Assembly (NCBI GenBank): GCA_948439405.1
Contig: CAOJNB010000004.1
Coordinates: forward strand, 26,250-90,249
Source: an uncultured Coriobacteriaceae bacterium
Lineage (GTDB): Bacteria > Actinomycetota > Coriobacteriia > Coriobacteriales > Atopobiaceae
Direction: 5' to 3'
DNA: 64,000 nt
Part shown: piece by piece, positions 7,897 through 20,297 of the stretch
Numbering within the stretch: position 1 is the first letter of the stretch
Layout: every line of letters starts with the position of its first letter
Made by a program: the position numbers and the translations under genes
Notes under the pieces: model-generated
Seen by the model: the letters and a program-made list of their open reading frames with translations, nothing else
Databases searched by the model: none
Told to the model about the DNA's origin: nothing

Positions 7897-9027
7897 CTAC
7901 GCCTCCCCGACGAGCTCGAAGGAGAGCAGGACGGGCTGGTGGTCCGAGAAGGCGAACCCGAGGTCGACGTTCTCCGCCTCGGCGCGGACGTTGTCCGAGA
8001 CGAGGAAGCCGTCGACGGTGACGGTGTAGGTGACGCCCTCCTCGTAGGGGATGTCGCAGCCGCGGCAGGTCGCGACCTCCTCGAGGTCGGCGGGGCGCAC
8101 GAAGGAGAAGCCCTCGGGCAGGTCCTCGTCGGAGATCGTCTGCACCCACCCGGGGACCAGCTGCCCGGAGGGGTAGAGGTCCTCGGAGCCGAACAGCGCG
8201 TGGTTCCAGTCCCCGCCGCACACCACGTAGTTGCCCGCGGCGGCCTCCCGGGAGAGGAAGTCGCACATGACCTCGAGCTGGGCCGCGCGCACGGCGCCGC
8301 CCTCGTCGTAGGCGCTCATGTGGCTGTTGACCACGACGAGCTCGCGCCCGTCGGAGGTGGGGTAGCGCATGACGGCGAAGCAGCGGTCGAGGTCGAAGTA
8401 CTTCGCCGGGAAGGACTCGTCGATCGGGTAGCTGCGGCGGACGGCCTCGGAGGCCTCGCGGGAGGAGAGCGTGAGCAGGCCGGCGTCCACGCGGCCGTGG
8501 AAGTCGGGGATGGGGTAGGCCAGGAAGGCGGAGTGGAAGTTCGAGGCGAAGTAGGAGGCGTGCCCGGGGAGGGCCTCCTCGAAGGCGGCCCGCTGGTCCA
8601 CGTGGTGGCTGCGGTCCGAATCCACGTCCACCTCCTGGAGCAGCACGAAGTCCGGCCCCTCCCCGTCGCCCAGCCCGACGACGGCCCCGACGGAGCCCGC
8701 CGTGGCCTCCTCGACGGATTCGCGCGAGACGGCGGTGCCGCGCTCGCCCGCGGTGGGGGTGCCGTCCGCCATGGCGCCCGTGTCCATGAAGAAGGTGAAC
8801 TCGGGGGTGTATGCCCCGAAGCCCACGTTGTAGGTGACGGCCGTGAGCTCCTCGCCCACGGGGACGGGCTCGCCTGCGGCCTCCGCCCCGCGCGCCTCGA
8901 GGGCGACGCCGTCCTCGATGCGGTAGTAGGTGAGCTCGAGGTACGCGGCGTACCCCGCGACGACGGCGGCGGCGAGCGCGACGACGAGCGCGACGCCTCT
9001 CAGGACGCGCCTGGCGATGACGGGCAT
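7897..9027 (-). CDS. Endonuclease/exonuclease/phosphatase-family protein, membrane-anchored
   Basis: Encodes 376 residues. Residues ~8-32 form a hydrophobic N-terminal segment, so the catalytic domain probably lies outside the membrane. EEP landmarks are AVTYNVGFG near 65, FVLLQEVDVD near 130, VVNSHMSAYD, GGDWNHALFG and FSDHQPVL, together forming the metal site and catalytic His/Asp. The family contains sphingomyelinases, inositol phosphatases and nucleases, and sequence alone does not choose between them. It is the first gene of the operon with the PAP2 phosphatase. Confidence 0.87.
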   Translation of the reverse strand: MPVIARRVLRGVALVVALAAAVVAGYAAYLELTYYRIEDGVALEARGAEAAGEPVPVGEELTAVTYNVGFGAYTPEFTFFMDTGAMADGTPTAGERGTAVSRESVEEATAGSVGAVVGLGDGEGPDFVLLQEVDVDSDRSHHVDQRAAFEEALPGHASYFASNFHSAFLAYPIPDFHGRVDAGLLTLSSREASEAVRRSYPIDESFPAKYFDLDRCFAVMRYPTSDGRELVVVNSHMSAYDEGGAVRAAQLEVMCDFLSREAAAGNYVVCGGDWNHALFGSEDLYPSGQLVPGWVQTISDEDLPEGFSFVRPADLEEVATCRGCDIPYEEGVTYTVTVDGFLVSDNVRAEAENVDLGFAFSDHQPVLLSFELVGEA

Positions 9028-9054
9028 GGCGGCCCCCTTCCCCTCGGTGCCACC

Positions 9055-9060
9055 ATTCTA
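9055..9060 (-). promoter_or_regulatory. Probable -10 box (TAGAAT) of the EEP-PAP2 operon
   Basis: On the minus strand this reads TAGAAT, 27 bases before the ATG. The same hexamer occurs at 23753-23758 and 28859-28864 before other minus-strand starts. Confidence 0.4.
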
Positions 9061-9115
9061 CTGTCGGCGCGGCGCCGTCCGCAGCGGCCGCGGGGCCCCC
9101 GCCCGCCCGCGTTGC

Positions 9116-9121
9116 TAGGAT
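9116..9121 (+). promoter_or_regulatory. Possible -10 box (TAGGAT) of the aldo-keto reductase gene
   Basis: TAGGAT lies 37 bases before the ATG, in the context TTGCTAGGATGG. A closely similar CTAGGATGG precedes the acetyltransferase gene at 38542. Confidence 0.35.
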
Positions 9122-9158
9122 GGGGCGTGTAACGACGACGGCTGCCAGGGAGGCGCGC

Positions 9159-10028
9159 ATGCAGAAGGTGACCCTCAACAACGGGGTGGAGATCCCCGCC
9201 ATCGGCTTCGGGACCTACCGCTCCACGGATAGGGACGGCCACAAGGTCATCCTCGACGCGATCCGGGCGGGCTACCGCCTGATCGACACGGCGATGAACT
9301 ACGGCACGGAGCCCGACGTGGGCCGCGCGCTGGCCGAGTGCGGCGTTCCGCGCGAGGAGTTCTTCGTCACCACCAAGATCAGCCGCAACCACCTGGGCTA
9401 CGAGAACTGCAAGCGCATGTTCGACGCCTCGCTCGAGCGCCTGGGCACCGACTACGTGGACCTCTACCTCATCCACTGGCCGCGCCCGAGCTACGGCCGC
9501 CCGGACTGGGACGACTGGGCGCGCCTCGACCGCGAGACCTGGTGCGCCATGGAGGAGCTCTACGAGCAGGGCGCGATCCGCGCGCTCGGCGTGTCGAACT
9601 TCTTCCCCGAGCACCTGGACAACCTCCTGCTCACCGCAGAGGTGCTGCCCACCGTCAACCAGCTCGAGCTGCACCCCGGCTACATGCAGCCCGACGTCGT
9701 CGCCTACAGCCGCGAGCTCGGGATCGCGCCGGAGGCCTACAGCCCGATCGGCCGCGCGCGCCTGCTGGGGCATCCCACCCTCGTCTCGATCGCCGAGGCC
9801 CACGGCGTCTCCGTCGCCCGCCTCTGCCTGGCCTACCTGCTGGGCAAGCAGATCATCGTGCTGCCGAAGTCGACGCACTACGAGCGCATGGTCGAGAACC
9901 TCGACCCCTCGGGCGTCGAGCTCGCCGAGGAGGAGGTCGCCGCGATCGACGCGATGCCGATGGCCGGCTACTCCGGCGAGCACCCCAACCGCCAGACCGT
10001 CCCCGTCCAGACCTCCTGGGAGGTCTAG
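9159..10028 (+). CDS. Aldo-keto reductase
   Basis: Encodes 289 residues, typical length for a single-domain AKR barrel, starting 8 bases after GGGAGG. It has DTAMNYGTE (catalytic Asp and Tyr), TTKISRN (catalytic Lys), DLYLIHWP (catalytic His), GVSNF and the NADPH-binding LPKSTHYERMVEN. This looks like the 2,5-diketo-gluconate reductase-like branch, which reduces carbonyls with NADPH. It precedes the esterase by 33 bases in the same direction. The physiological substrate is unknown. Confidence 0.9.
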   Translation: MQKVTLNNGVEIPAIGFGTYRSTDRDGHKVILDAIRAGYRLIDTAMNYGTEPDVGRALAECGVPREEFFVTTKISRNHLGYENCKRMFDASLERLGTDYVDLYLIHWPRPSYGRPDWDDWARLDRETWCAMEELYEQGAIRALGVSNFFPEHLDNLLLTAEVLPTVNQLELHPGYMQPDVVAYSRELGIAPEAYSPIGRARLLGHPTLVSIAEAHGVSVARLCLAYLLGKQIIVLPKSTHYERMVENLDPSGVELAEEEVAAIDAMPMAGYSGEHPNRQTVPVQTSWEV

Positions 10029-10061
10029 GGAGCCCCGACCACGCAGCGAGAGGAGCCGCGC

Positions 10062-10901
10062 ATGATCCACGAGACGATCGACCTCACCGAAGACGGGCGC
10101 GTCAGCGTCCGCACCTACGTGCTCGACGTGTACCGCCGCACCAAGGGCGTCACGCGCCCGGCGATGATCGTGTGCCCCGGCGGCGGCTACGGGCACATCT
10201 CCACCTCGGAGGGCGAGCCGGTCGCGCTCACCTTCAACCAGCTCGGCTACAACTGCTTCGTGCTGAGCTACTCGGTGGGGGACGACTCCTCCTGCCCCAA
10301 CCCGCTCGTCGAGCTCGCCCGCACCGTGGCGATGGTGCGCGAGCGCGCCGACGAGTGGCAGGTCGACCCGTCCCGCGTGGCCGTCGTGGGCTTCTCGGCC
10401 GGCGCCAACCTCTCCGCCATGCTCGCCACCCAGTGGCACGACCCCGAGGTCGCCGCGCTGGCCGGCTCCACGTGCGAGGGCATCCGTCCCGACGCCTGCC
10501 TGGTGGGCTACGCCCCGTCCGACCTCACCCGCATGGAGACCGACCTCCCCGAGGAGGAGCGGATGGAGAAGCTCGGCGAGGGCGGCGAGGGCAGGATCCT
10601 CACCGACGGCACCCCGCAGGTGAGCTACGCCAACTTCATCGACGGACGCACCGTGCCCATGTTCCTGTGGCACTCCCGCACCGACGAGATCGTGCCCTCC
10701 GTCAACGCGCTGCTCGCGGCGCGGGCGATGGACGACGCGGGCGTCCCCTACGAGCTGCACCTGATCGACGCCGGCCACCACGGCCAGTCGGTCGACAACC
10801 GCATCTCGCATCCGCTCGACGACGACTGCGACCCCTCGATCCAGGCCTGGGTCCCGCTGGCCGACCACTGGGTGCGCCGCCGCTTCGGCATGGCGCTGTA
10901 G
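10062..10901 (+). CDS. Alpha/beta-hydrolase, acetyl-esterase type
   Basis: Encodes 279 residues with no signal peptide. Residues ~37-45 (VCPGGGYGH) form the oxyanion loop typical of xylan and other carbohydrate acetyl esterases. GFSAGANLS carries the nucleophilic Ser, HSRTDEIVP the acidic residue and DAGHHGQS the His. It probably removes acetyl or other short acyl groups from a small substrate imported into the cell. It is co-directional with the aldo-keto reductase gene and followed by a strong hairpin. Confidence 0.85.
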   Translation: MIHETIDLTEDGRVSVRTYVLDVYRRTKGVTRPAMIVCPGGGYGHISTSEGEPVALTFNQLGYNCFVLSYSVGDDSSCPNPLVELARTVAMVRERADEWQVDPSRVAVVGFSAGANLSAMLATQWHDPEVAALAGSTCEGIRPDACLVGYAPSDLTRMETDLPEEERMEKLGEGGEGRILTDGTPQVSYANFIDGRTVPMFLWHSRTDEIVPSVNALLAARAMDDAGVPYELHLIDAGHHGQSVDNRISHPLDDDCDPSIQAWVPLADHWVRRRFGMAL

Positions 10902-10920
10902 GCCGCGCCGGACGAGCAGG

Positions 10921-10959
10921 GGGCGCCCCCGGGCCGCATGGCGCGGCCCGGGGGCGCCC
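10921..10959. terminator. GC hairpin between convergent genes (17-bp perfect stem)
   Basis: The arms at 10921-10937 and 10943-10959 are perfectly complementary, with a 5-base loop. It lies between the esterase (+) and GH32 (-) genes, so it can serve both directions. There is no T-run, which is common in GC-rich bacteria. Confidence 0.75.
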
Positions 10960-10975
10960 TGCGTCACGGGACCGG

Positions 10976-12355
10976 CTACCAGCCGATCCCGTTCCCCATC
11001 TCCCAGGCCTCGATGTCGGCCACCTCGCCTGCGACCTCGACCGCGAGCTCGCGGGCGGCGGGGAACCAGCGCGTCGCGAACGCGCGGGAGCCCCCGTCGA
11101 GGAACAGCTCGACTGCGGAGCGGTCCACGAGCAGGCGCAGGTCGCGCACGTCGCCGACCGGGCAGGTGCGCTCGACGCGCCCCGCCCCGACGCCGTCCGG
11201 GCCGTCGAGGAAGGAGAGGCGCGCGACGCCCCCGGCCACCTCGAGGCGCAGCGCCCCGTCGAGGGTCACGCGCAGGTCGCCGGACACGCCCTCGAGCCGC
11301 ACGTCGGCCGCGTGGTCGGAGGCGCGCAGGACCCCGCCCTCCGCCTCGAGGCGGCCCTCGTGCAGCAGGTCGAGCTCGGGGGCGGGCAGCTGGCGGATGA
11401 GCCCGTCGTCGCCCAGGGAGAGCACGCGCGGGACCGTGAGGCAGTGGTAGAGGCCGAACCCGTCGGGGACGCACTCGTGGGGAGGGGTCGGCTCGCTCAT
11501 CCAGGCGAGCATGAGCGTGCGCCCGGACTCGTCCACGAAGGTCTGCGGGGCGTAGAAGTCGAACCCGCGGTCGAGCTCGACGAAGTCCGCCGCGCGCACG
11601 CCCACGCAGTCGAGCAGGCGCCCGTCGAGCGGGAAGTAGCCGGAGTTGTCGTGGTTCTGCCAGCGGTCGGGCAGGCTGGGGAGTCCCTGCGGGCAGCAGA
11701 GCAGGAACTCGCTGCCGCCGAGGGCCACGCGGTCGGGGCACTCCCACATGTAGCCGACGGGCTCGTCGGGGCGCACGGTGAGGCGGTGGCGCCACGAGAG
11801 CCCGTCCTCGGAGTCCCACACCATCGCGACGCCCACGTCCCCGCGCGTGCGCGCCCCGAGCAGCATGTGCATCGAGCCGTCCTGGTCCCACACCTTCGGG
11901 TCGCGGACGTGCAGGCTCATCTCCTCCGGGTAGTCCTCGTTGCGCAGCAGGACGCGCTTGTCGGAGAAGGAGAGGCCGTCCTCCGAGGTCGCCGTCACCT
12001 GGCAGGCCGTGCGCCCGGTCGTGACGTAGTCGTAGTCGTCGCGGTCGCGGAACTTGCGGTTCGCGGTGTAGTAGACGCGCATCGGCGCGCCCTCGGCGAG
12101 GTAGGCCGAGCCGGACCACACGCCGCCCTCCTCCTCGGGCAGGGTGACGGGGATTGCGCAGCCGCGGTGCTCCCAGTGCGCGAGGTCGCGGCTCGTGGCG
12201 TGGCCCCACACGCACTCGGGCGAGTCCGGCCAGGCCGGCCGCCACTGGTGGTAGACGTGGTAGGTCCCGTCGCGCTGGCACAGCCCGTTCGGGTCGTTGA
12301 GCCATCCGGTGGGCGGGGTGATGTGGAAGGCGGTCCTCCACTCGTCGTGCGCCAT
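10976..12355 (-). CDS. Glycoside hydrolase family 32 (sucrose-6-phosphate hydrolase/beta-fructosidase)
   Basis: Encodes 459 residues and no signal peptide, so it is cytoplasmic. TGWLNDPNG near residue 16 holds the nucleophilic Asp, VRDPKVW the transition-state Asp, and MWECPD the acid/base Glu. GFDFYAPQTF and the C-terminal beta-sandwich (DRSAVELFLDGG near 415) complete the family pattern. Intracellular GH32 enzymes cleave sucrose-6-phosphate, sucrose or short fructo-oligosaccharides. No PTS or transporter gene adjoins it, so phosphorylated versus free substrate cannot be decided. A GAAGGGAG ribosome site precedes the ATG. Confidence 0.92.
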   Translation of the reverse strand: MAHDEWRTAFHITPPTGWLNDPNGLCQRDGTYHVYHQWRPAWPDSPECVWGHATSRDLAHWEHRGCAIPVTLPEEEGGVWSGSAYLAEGAPMRVYYTANRKFRDRDDYDYVTTGRTACQVTATSEDGLSFSDKRVLLRNEDYPEEMSLHVRDPKVWDQDGSMHMLLGARTRGDVGVAMVWDSEDGLSWRHRLTVRPDEPVGYMWECPDRVALGGSEFLLCCPQGLPSLPDRWQNHDNSGYFPLDGRLLDCVGVRAADFVELDRGFDFYAPQTFVDESGRTLMLAWMSEPTPPHECVPDGFGLYHCLTVPRVLSLGDDGLIRQLPAPELDLLHEGRLEAEGGVLRASDHAADVRLEGVSGDLRVTLDGALRLEVAGGVARLSFLDGPDGVGAGRVERTCPVGDVRDLRLLVDRSAVELFLDGGSRAFATRWFPAARELAVEVAGEVADIEAWEMGNGIGW

Positions 12356-12382
12356 GGTCGCTCCCTTCGCGTCGTCGTCCCC

Positions 12383-12388
12383 AGGATA
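12383..12388 (-). promoter_or_regulatory. Possible -10 box (TATCCT) of the GH32 gene
   Basis: On the minus strand this reads TATCCT, 27 bases before the ATG of the GH32 gene. No -35 box is recognised. Confidence 0.3.
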
Positions 12389-12434
12389 GCCCGGCGCGCC
12401 CGGCCCGCGCCCGCGCGGCGCCGCTCACGGGGGC

Positions 12435-12504
12435 GTTTCCGGACCGTTTCGGTCCCGTTTCGCGGTGTCGGGCCGGTTACGCCTCCGCGTCGGGCGTGAA
12501 ACGG
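12435..12504 (+). promoter_or_regulatory. Phased GTTTC repeats upstream of glutamate synthase
   Basis: GTTTC occurs at 12435, 12446 and 12457, exactly 11 bases apart, so all three face the same side of the helix; two read CCGTTTC. An inverted copy (GAAACGG) lies at 12498-12504. GTTACG (12476-12481) and CGTAAC (12525-12530) form a further inverted pair. This fills most of the 227-base gap between GH32 and gltB, the largest gap in the window. A cooperative regulator site is the simplest reading. Confidence 0.4.
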
Positions 12505-12582
12505 CTGCCCGTGCGACGCCTCCCCGTAACACGCCGTCCGTAGCGTGTGCACCGACACGCGACCGCGAGAGGGGATGGACGA

Positions 12583-17214
<4,632 letters not shown>

Positions 17215-18699
17215 ATGGGCAAGCCGGGAGCGTTCCTCGAGGTGCCCCGCAGGGAGCACGGGACGCGCGACCCGCTGGGGCGCGTCCGGGACTTCGACGA
17301 GCTCGCGGTCCCGCTGGGCCGCGAGGAGCAGCGCGAGCAGGCGAGCCGCTGCATGATGTGCGGCGTCGCCTTCTGCCAGACGGGCGTCGCCTTCGGATCG
17401 GCGCGCACGAGCGGGTGCCCGCTGCACAACGCGATCCCCGAGGTGAACGACCTCGTGTGGCGCGGGCTGTGGCGCGACGCCCATGAGCGGCTCGCCCTGA
17501 CGAACCCCTTCCCGGAGTTCACCGGCAGGGTGTGCCCCGCCCTGTGCGAGGCCGCGTGCAACCTGGGGCTGCACGACGAGCCGACCTCGATCCGCGACGA
17601 CGAGCTGGCCGTGTCCGAGGCCGCCTGGGAGGCGGGGCTGGTCGCCCCGCCCGAGCCGCCCGCGGAGGGCGCGCCCTCGGTCGCCGTCATCGGCAGCGGG
17701 CCCGCGGGGCTCGCCTGCGCGTGGGAGCTCGCTCGCCGCGGGGCGCAGGTCCGCGTCGTCGAGCGCAACGATCGGGCGGGAGGTCTCCTCATGTACGGGA
17801 TTCCCAACATGAAGCTGCCCAAGGACGTCGTCGAGCGCCGCGTGCGCCTGATGGGGGAGGGCGGCATCGAGTTCGAGTGCGGCACCGACGCGGCCGATCC
17901 CGGCGTGGCGGCGCGCCTGGCAGCCGAGAGCGACGCCGTCGTGGTCGCGGTCGGCGCCACCGAGCCGAGGCGCCTCGACGTGCCGGGCTCCGACGCGGAG
18001 GGGGTCGTCTACGCCGTGGACTACCTCTCCTCCGCGACGCGCGCCGCGCTGGAGGGAGGGCGTCCCGCGATCGACGCGCACGGCCGTGCCGTGGTCGTCG
18101 TCGGCGGCGGCGACACGGGCACCGACTGCGTGGCGACCGCCCTGCGCCAGCAGGCGGCCACCGTCCAGCAGCTCGAGTTCATGCCGGCCCCGCCCGAGCG
18201 TCGCGAGCCGGGCAACGCGTGGCCCGAGTGGCCTCAGGTCAGGAAGACGGACTACGGGCAGGTCGAGGCGATCGCCGTGCAGGGGGAGGACCCGCGCAGC
18301 TGGGCCACGAGCACCGTCGAGGTCGAGACCGACGGCGGCAGGGTGCGCGGCCTGCACGTCGTCTCGCTCGACTGGTCGTCCGGGTCGCCCGAGCCCGTCC
18401 CCGGGTCCGACTGCGTGATCCCCGCCGACCTCGTCGTGGTGGCGACGGGCTTCGCCGGACCGGAGCGCTCCGTCTACGACGCGCTCGGCGCCAGGACGGA
18501 GGAGGTGCGCGGAGGGGTGCGCCCCGCGTGCGCGGACGGCTCCCACCGGGTCGAGGTCGTCGAGGGCGCCGTGTTCGAGGACGGGCCGACCCCCGTCTAC
18601 GCCGCGGGTGACGCGAGGAACGGGTCCACGGTGGTCGTCAACGCGATCGCCGACGGCCTCGCCTGCGCGCGCGAGGTCGCAGACGACCTCGGGCTGTAG
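17215..18699 (+). CDS. gltD: Glutamate synthase (NADPH) small subunit
   Basis: Encodes 494 residues. It passes electrons from NADPH through FAD and iron-sulfur clusters to GltB. The N-terminal cysteines (CMMCGVAFC, SGCPLHN, GRVCPALCEAACNLG) bind two 4Fe-4S clusters. VIGSGPAGLACAWELA near residue 160 is the FAD site, VVVVGGGDTGTDC near 297 the NADPH site, and the C-terminal VYAAGDARNGST contacts FAD. The ATG abuts the gltB stop with no gap, and its ribosome site (GGAGAGG) lies inside the gltB end, so translation is coupled. No terminator is obvious before the next gene. Confidence 0.96.
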   Translation: MGKPGAFLEVPRREHGTRDPLGRVRDFDELAVPLGREEQREQASRCMMCGVAFCQTGVAFGSARTSGCPLHNAIPEVNDLVWRGLWRDAHERLALTNPFPEFTGRVCPALCEAACNLGLHDEPTSIRDDELAVSEAAWEAGLVAPPEPPAEGAPSVAVIGSGPAGLACAWELARRGAQVRVVERNDRAGGLLMYGIPNMKLPKDVVERRVRLMGEGGIEFECGTDAADPGVAARLAAESDAVVVAVGATEPRRLDVPGSDAEGVVYAVDYLSSATRAALEGGRPAIDAHGRAVVVVGGGDTGTDCVATALRQQAATVQQLEFMPAPPERREPGNAWPEWPQVRKTDYGQVEAIAVQGEDPRSWATSTVEVETDGGRVRGLHVVSLDWSSGSPEPVPGSDCVIPADLVVVATGFAGPERSVYDALGARTEEVRGGVRPACADGSHRVEVVEGAVFEDGPTPVYAAGDARNGSTVVVNAIADGLACAREVADDLGL

Positions 18700-18728
18700 G
18701 CGGACGTCCCGTGGCGGTCGGCTCCGCG

Positions 18729-18734
18729 TAAGAT
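18729..18734 (+). promoter_or_regulatory. Possible -10 box (TAAGAT) of the CPBP protease gene
   Basis: TAAGAT lies 39 bases before the ATG at 18774 in the 74-base gap after gltD. It suggests the protease gene has its own start of transcription rather than only read-through. Confidence 0.3.
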
Positions 18735-18773
18735 GGAGGGACGCGAGGGCCGAGCGGACGGGAGTGGTGTCAG

Positions 18774-19700
18774 ATGGGGGAGGCGTCCCTGCAGGACGAG
18801 GCGGCGCGGGAGCGGCGGGCGCGACGGCGCCTCGCGGCGCGCAGGTGGCTCAGGGTCGTCGTCGCGACTCTGCTCGTGCTCGCCGTCATGGTCGGCCAGG
18901 CCTTCGTGGTCGCGGCCGCCCTGTTCGCCCCGCTCGACGAGCTCTCGCTCACGGTCGTCTACGAGGCGGGCGGCGTCGTCCTCGCGACGCTGGCCGTCTG
19001 CGTGATGGGCGGGGCCCCGCTGTTCGAGCTCCACGCCCGCGAGGTGCTCGCGGGCCTGCGCTCGTGCCGCTACATGATCCTCTGCGACGCGTCGCTCGCC
19101 GTCGTGAGCATCGCCTCGAGCCTGCATTCCGGCAGCGCCTTCGTCGCGGACTGGCCCTGGCGGCTGGCCCTCGTCACCCTCATGTGCCTGGGGGTCGGCG
19201 TGTTCGAGGAGCTCGCGTTCCGCGCCCTGCCCGTCGAGTCGCTGCTGGGGCCGCTCGGCGGCAGCCGCGCGGGCGTCGCGTGGACCTGCGTGGTCACGAG
19301 CGTCGGCTTCGGCCTGGCGCACGTCCTGCCCGCCGACCTCGCCTCCCTCGGCCCGCTCGAGGCCCTTCAGATGCTGCTCAAGGTCATCCAGACGGGCGTG
19401 TGCGGGATGCTGTGGGCCGCGGTGCTCGTGCGCGACCGCACCATCTGGGGGGTCGCCCTCGGGCACGCCCTCACCGACCTGCCCCTGATGCTCTCGACGG
19501 TGCTGTTCACCACGGAGGGCGTCGCGGCGGACTACGTCTCCTCGGGAGACGACGCGATGGCGCTCGTCGCCACCTACCTCTTCGTGATCGCGCTCTACCT
19601 GCCGCTCTTCTTCAAGTCGGCGAGGATCCTGCGCCAGGTCCCGGTGCCTGTGCGCGGGACCTTCGACGAGCGGGCGCGGGAGCGCCTCGCCGCGCGCTAG
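18774..19700 (+). CDS. CPBP-family intramembrane glutamic protease
   Basis: Encodes 308 residues with a basic N-terminus and about eight membrane spans. The motifs in order are FEELAFRA near residue 147 (the Glu-Glu pair), FGLAHVLP near 184 and GHALTDL near 234. These match the Abi/CPBP site in which Glu and two His activate water inside the membrane. Family roles include processing of small secreted peptides and bacteriocin self-immunity. No bacteriocin precursor is visible nearby, so the substrate is open. The stop overlaps that of the convergent methyltransferase in CTAG. Confidence 0.88.
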   Translation: MGEASLQDEAARERRARRRLAARRWLRVVVATLLVLAVMVGQAFVVAAALFAPLDELSLTVVYEAGGVVLATLAVCVMGGAPLFELHAREVLAGLRSCRYMILCDASLAVVSIASSLHSGSAFVADWPWRLALVTLMCLGVGVFEELAFRALPVESLLGPLGGSRAGVAWTCVVTSVGFGLAHVLPADLASLGPLEALQMLLKVIQTGVCGMLWAAVLVRDRTIWGVALGHALTDLPLMLSTVLFTTEGVAADYVSSGDDAMALVATYLFVIALYLPLFFKSARILRQVPVPVRGTFDERARERLAAR

Positions 19701-20254
19701 CCCCGCGCGACGAGGACGGAGAGCGAGCCGGAGCGCCCGACGTCGGGGGAGTCCGTGCCCGCGACGACGCCCGAGCGCGTCGAGGGGAAGCCGGCCGCCG
19801 GGCATGCCCCCTCGAGGGCCTCGACGAGGACCGGCTCGTCCACGACGACGAGCGTGCCGCCCTCGTTGACGACGGAGCGCAGGCGGGCGAGGGCGTCCGC
19901 GGGGGAGGCGGCGCCTCCCAGCGAGCCGCAGCAGATGACGGTGTCGGCCACGAGGCCCTCGACGTCGTCCTCGAACAGGTCGAGGCAGAGGGTGTCGGCC
20001 GTCTCGATCAGGTTCTCGATGATCTTGCGCTCGACGCAGGAGAGCATGCCCTCGTCGGGGTCGACGAGCGTGATCATCGAGAAGAGGTCGTAGAGCGACA
20101 GCCCCACGAGGCCGGTCGCGCACCCGTACTCGATCGCGGTCTCGTAGGCCGCCCCTCCCAGCTCCTCGCGGATCGCCCGTGACACGCGTTCCGCGAGCGC
20201 GACGCGCTCCGGCGTGTCGTAGCTGCGGGCCCTGTCGTCGAATCTCCTGACCAT
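19697..20254 (-). CDS. Small class I SAM-dependent methyltransferase
   Basis: Encodes 185 residues. RFDDRARSYDTPERV begins like ubiquinone/menaquinone-type and other small methyltransferases. AIEYGCATGLVGL near residue 41 is motif I, in which Tyr-Gly-Cys-Ala replaces the usual D/E-x-G-x-G centre but keeps the acidic and glycine residues. TLVDPDEGM is motif post-I and EGGTLVVVDE motif III. Length and architecture fit a small-molecule or protein methyltransferase. It is the last gene of the operon with rlmD, 43 bases downstream. The substrate is unknown. Confidence 0.75.
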   Translation of the reverse strand: MVRRFDDRARSYDTPERVALAERVSRAIREELGGAAYETAIEYGCATGLVGLSLYDLFSMITLVDPDEGMLSCVERKIIENLIETADTLCLDLFEDDVEGLVADTVICCGSLGGAASPADALARLRSVVNEGGTLVVVDEPVLVEALEGACPAAGFPSTRSGVVAGTDSPDVGRSGSLSVLVARG

Positions 20255-20297
20255 CGTCTCGAACCTCCCCGTTCGTCCGACCCCTGGATGGTACCCC

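Noticed and set aside
12547..12582. Earlier in-frame ATG of gltB
   Set aside because: No ribosome site; the ATG at 12583 has one and gives a normal propeptide before Cys30.
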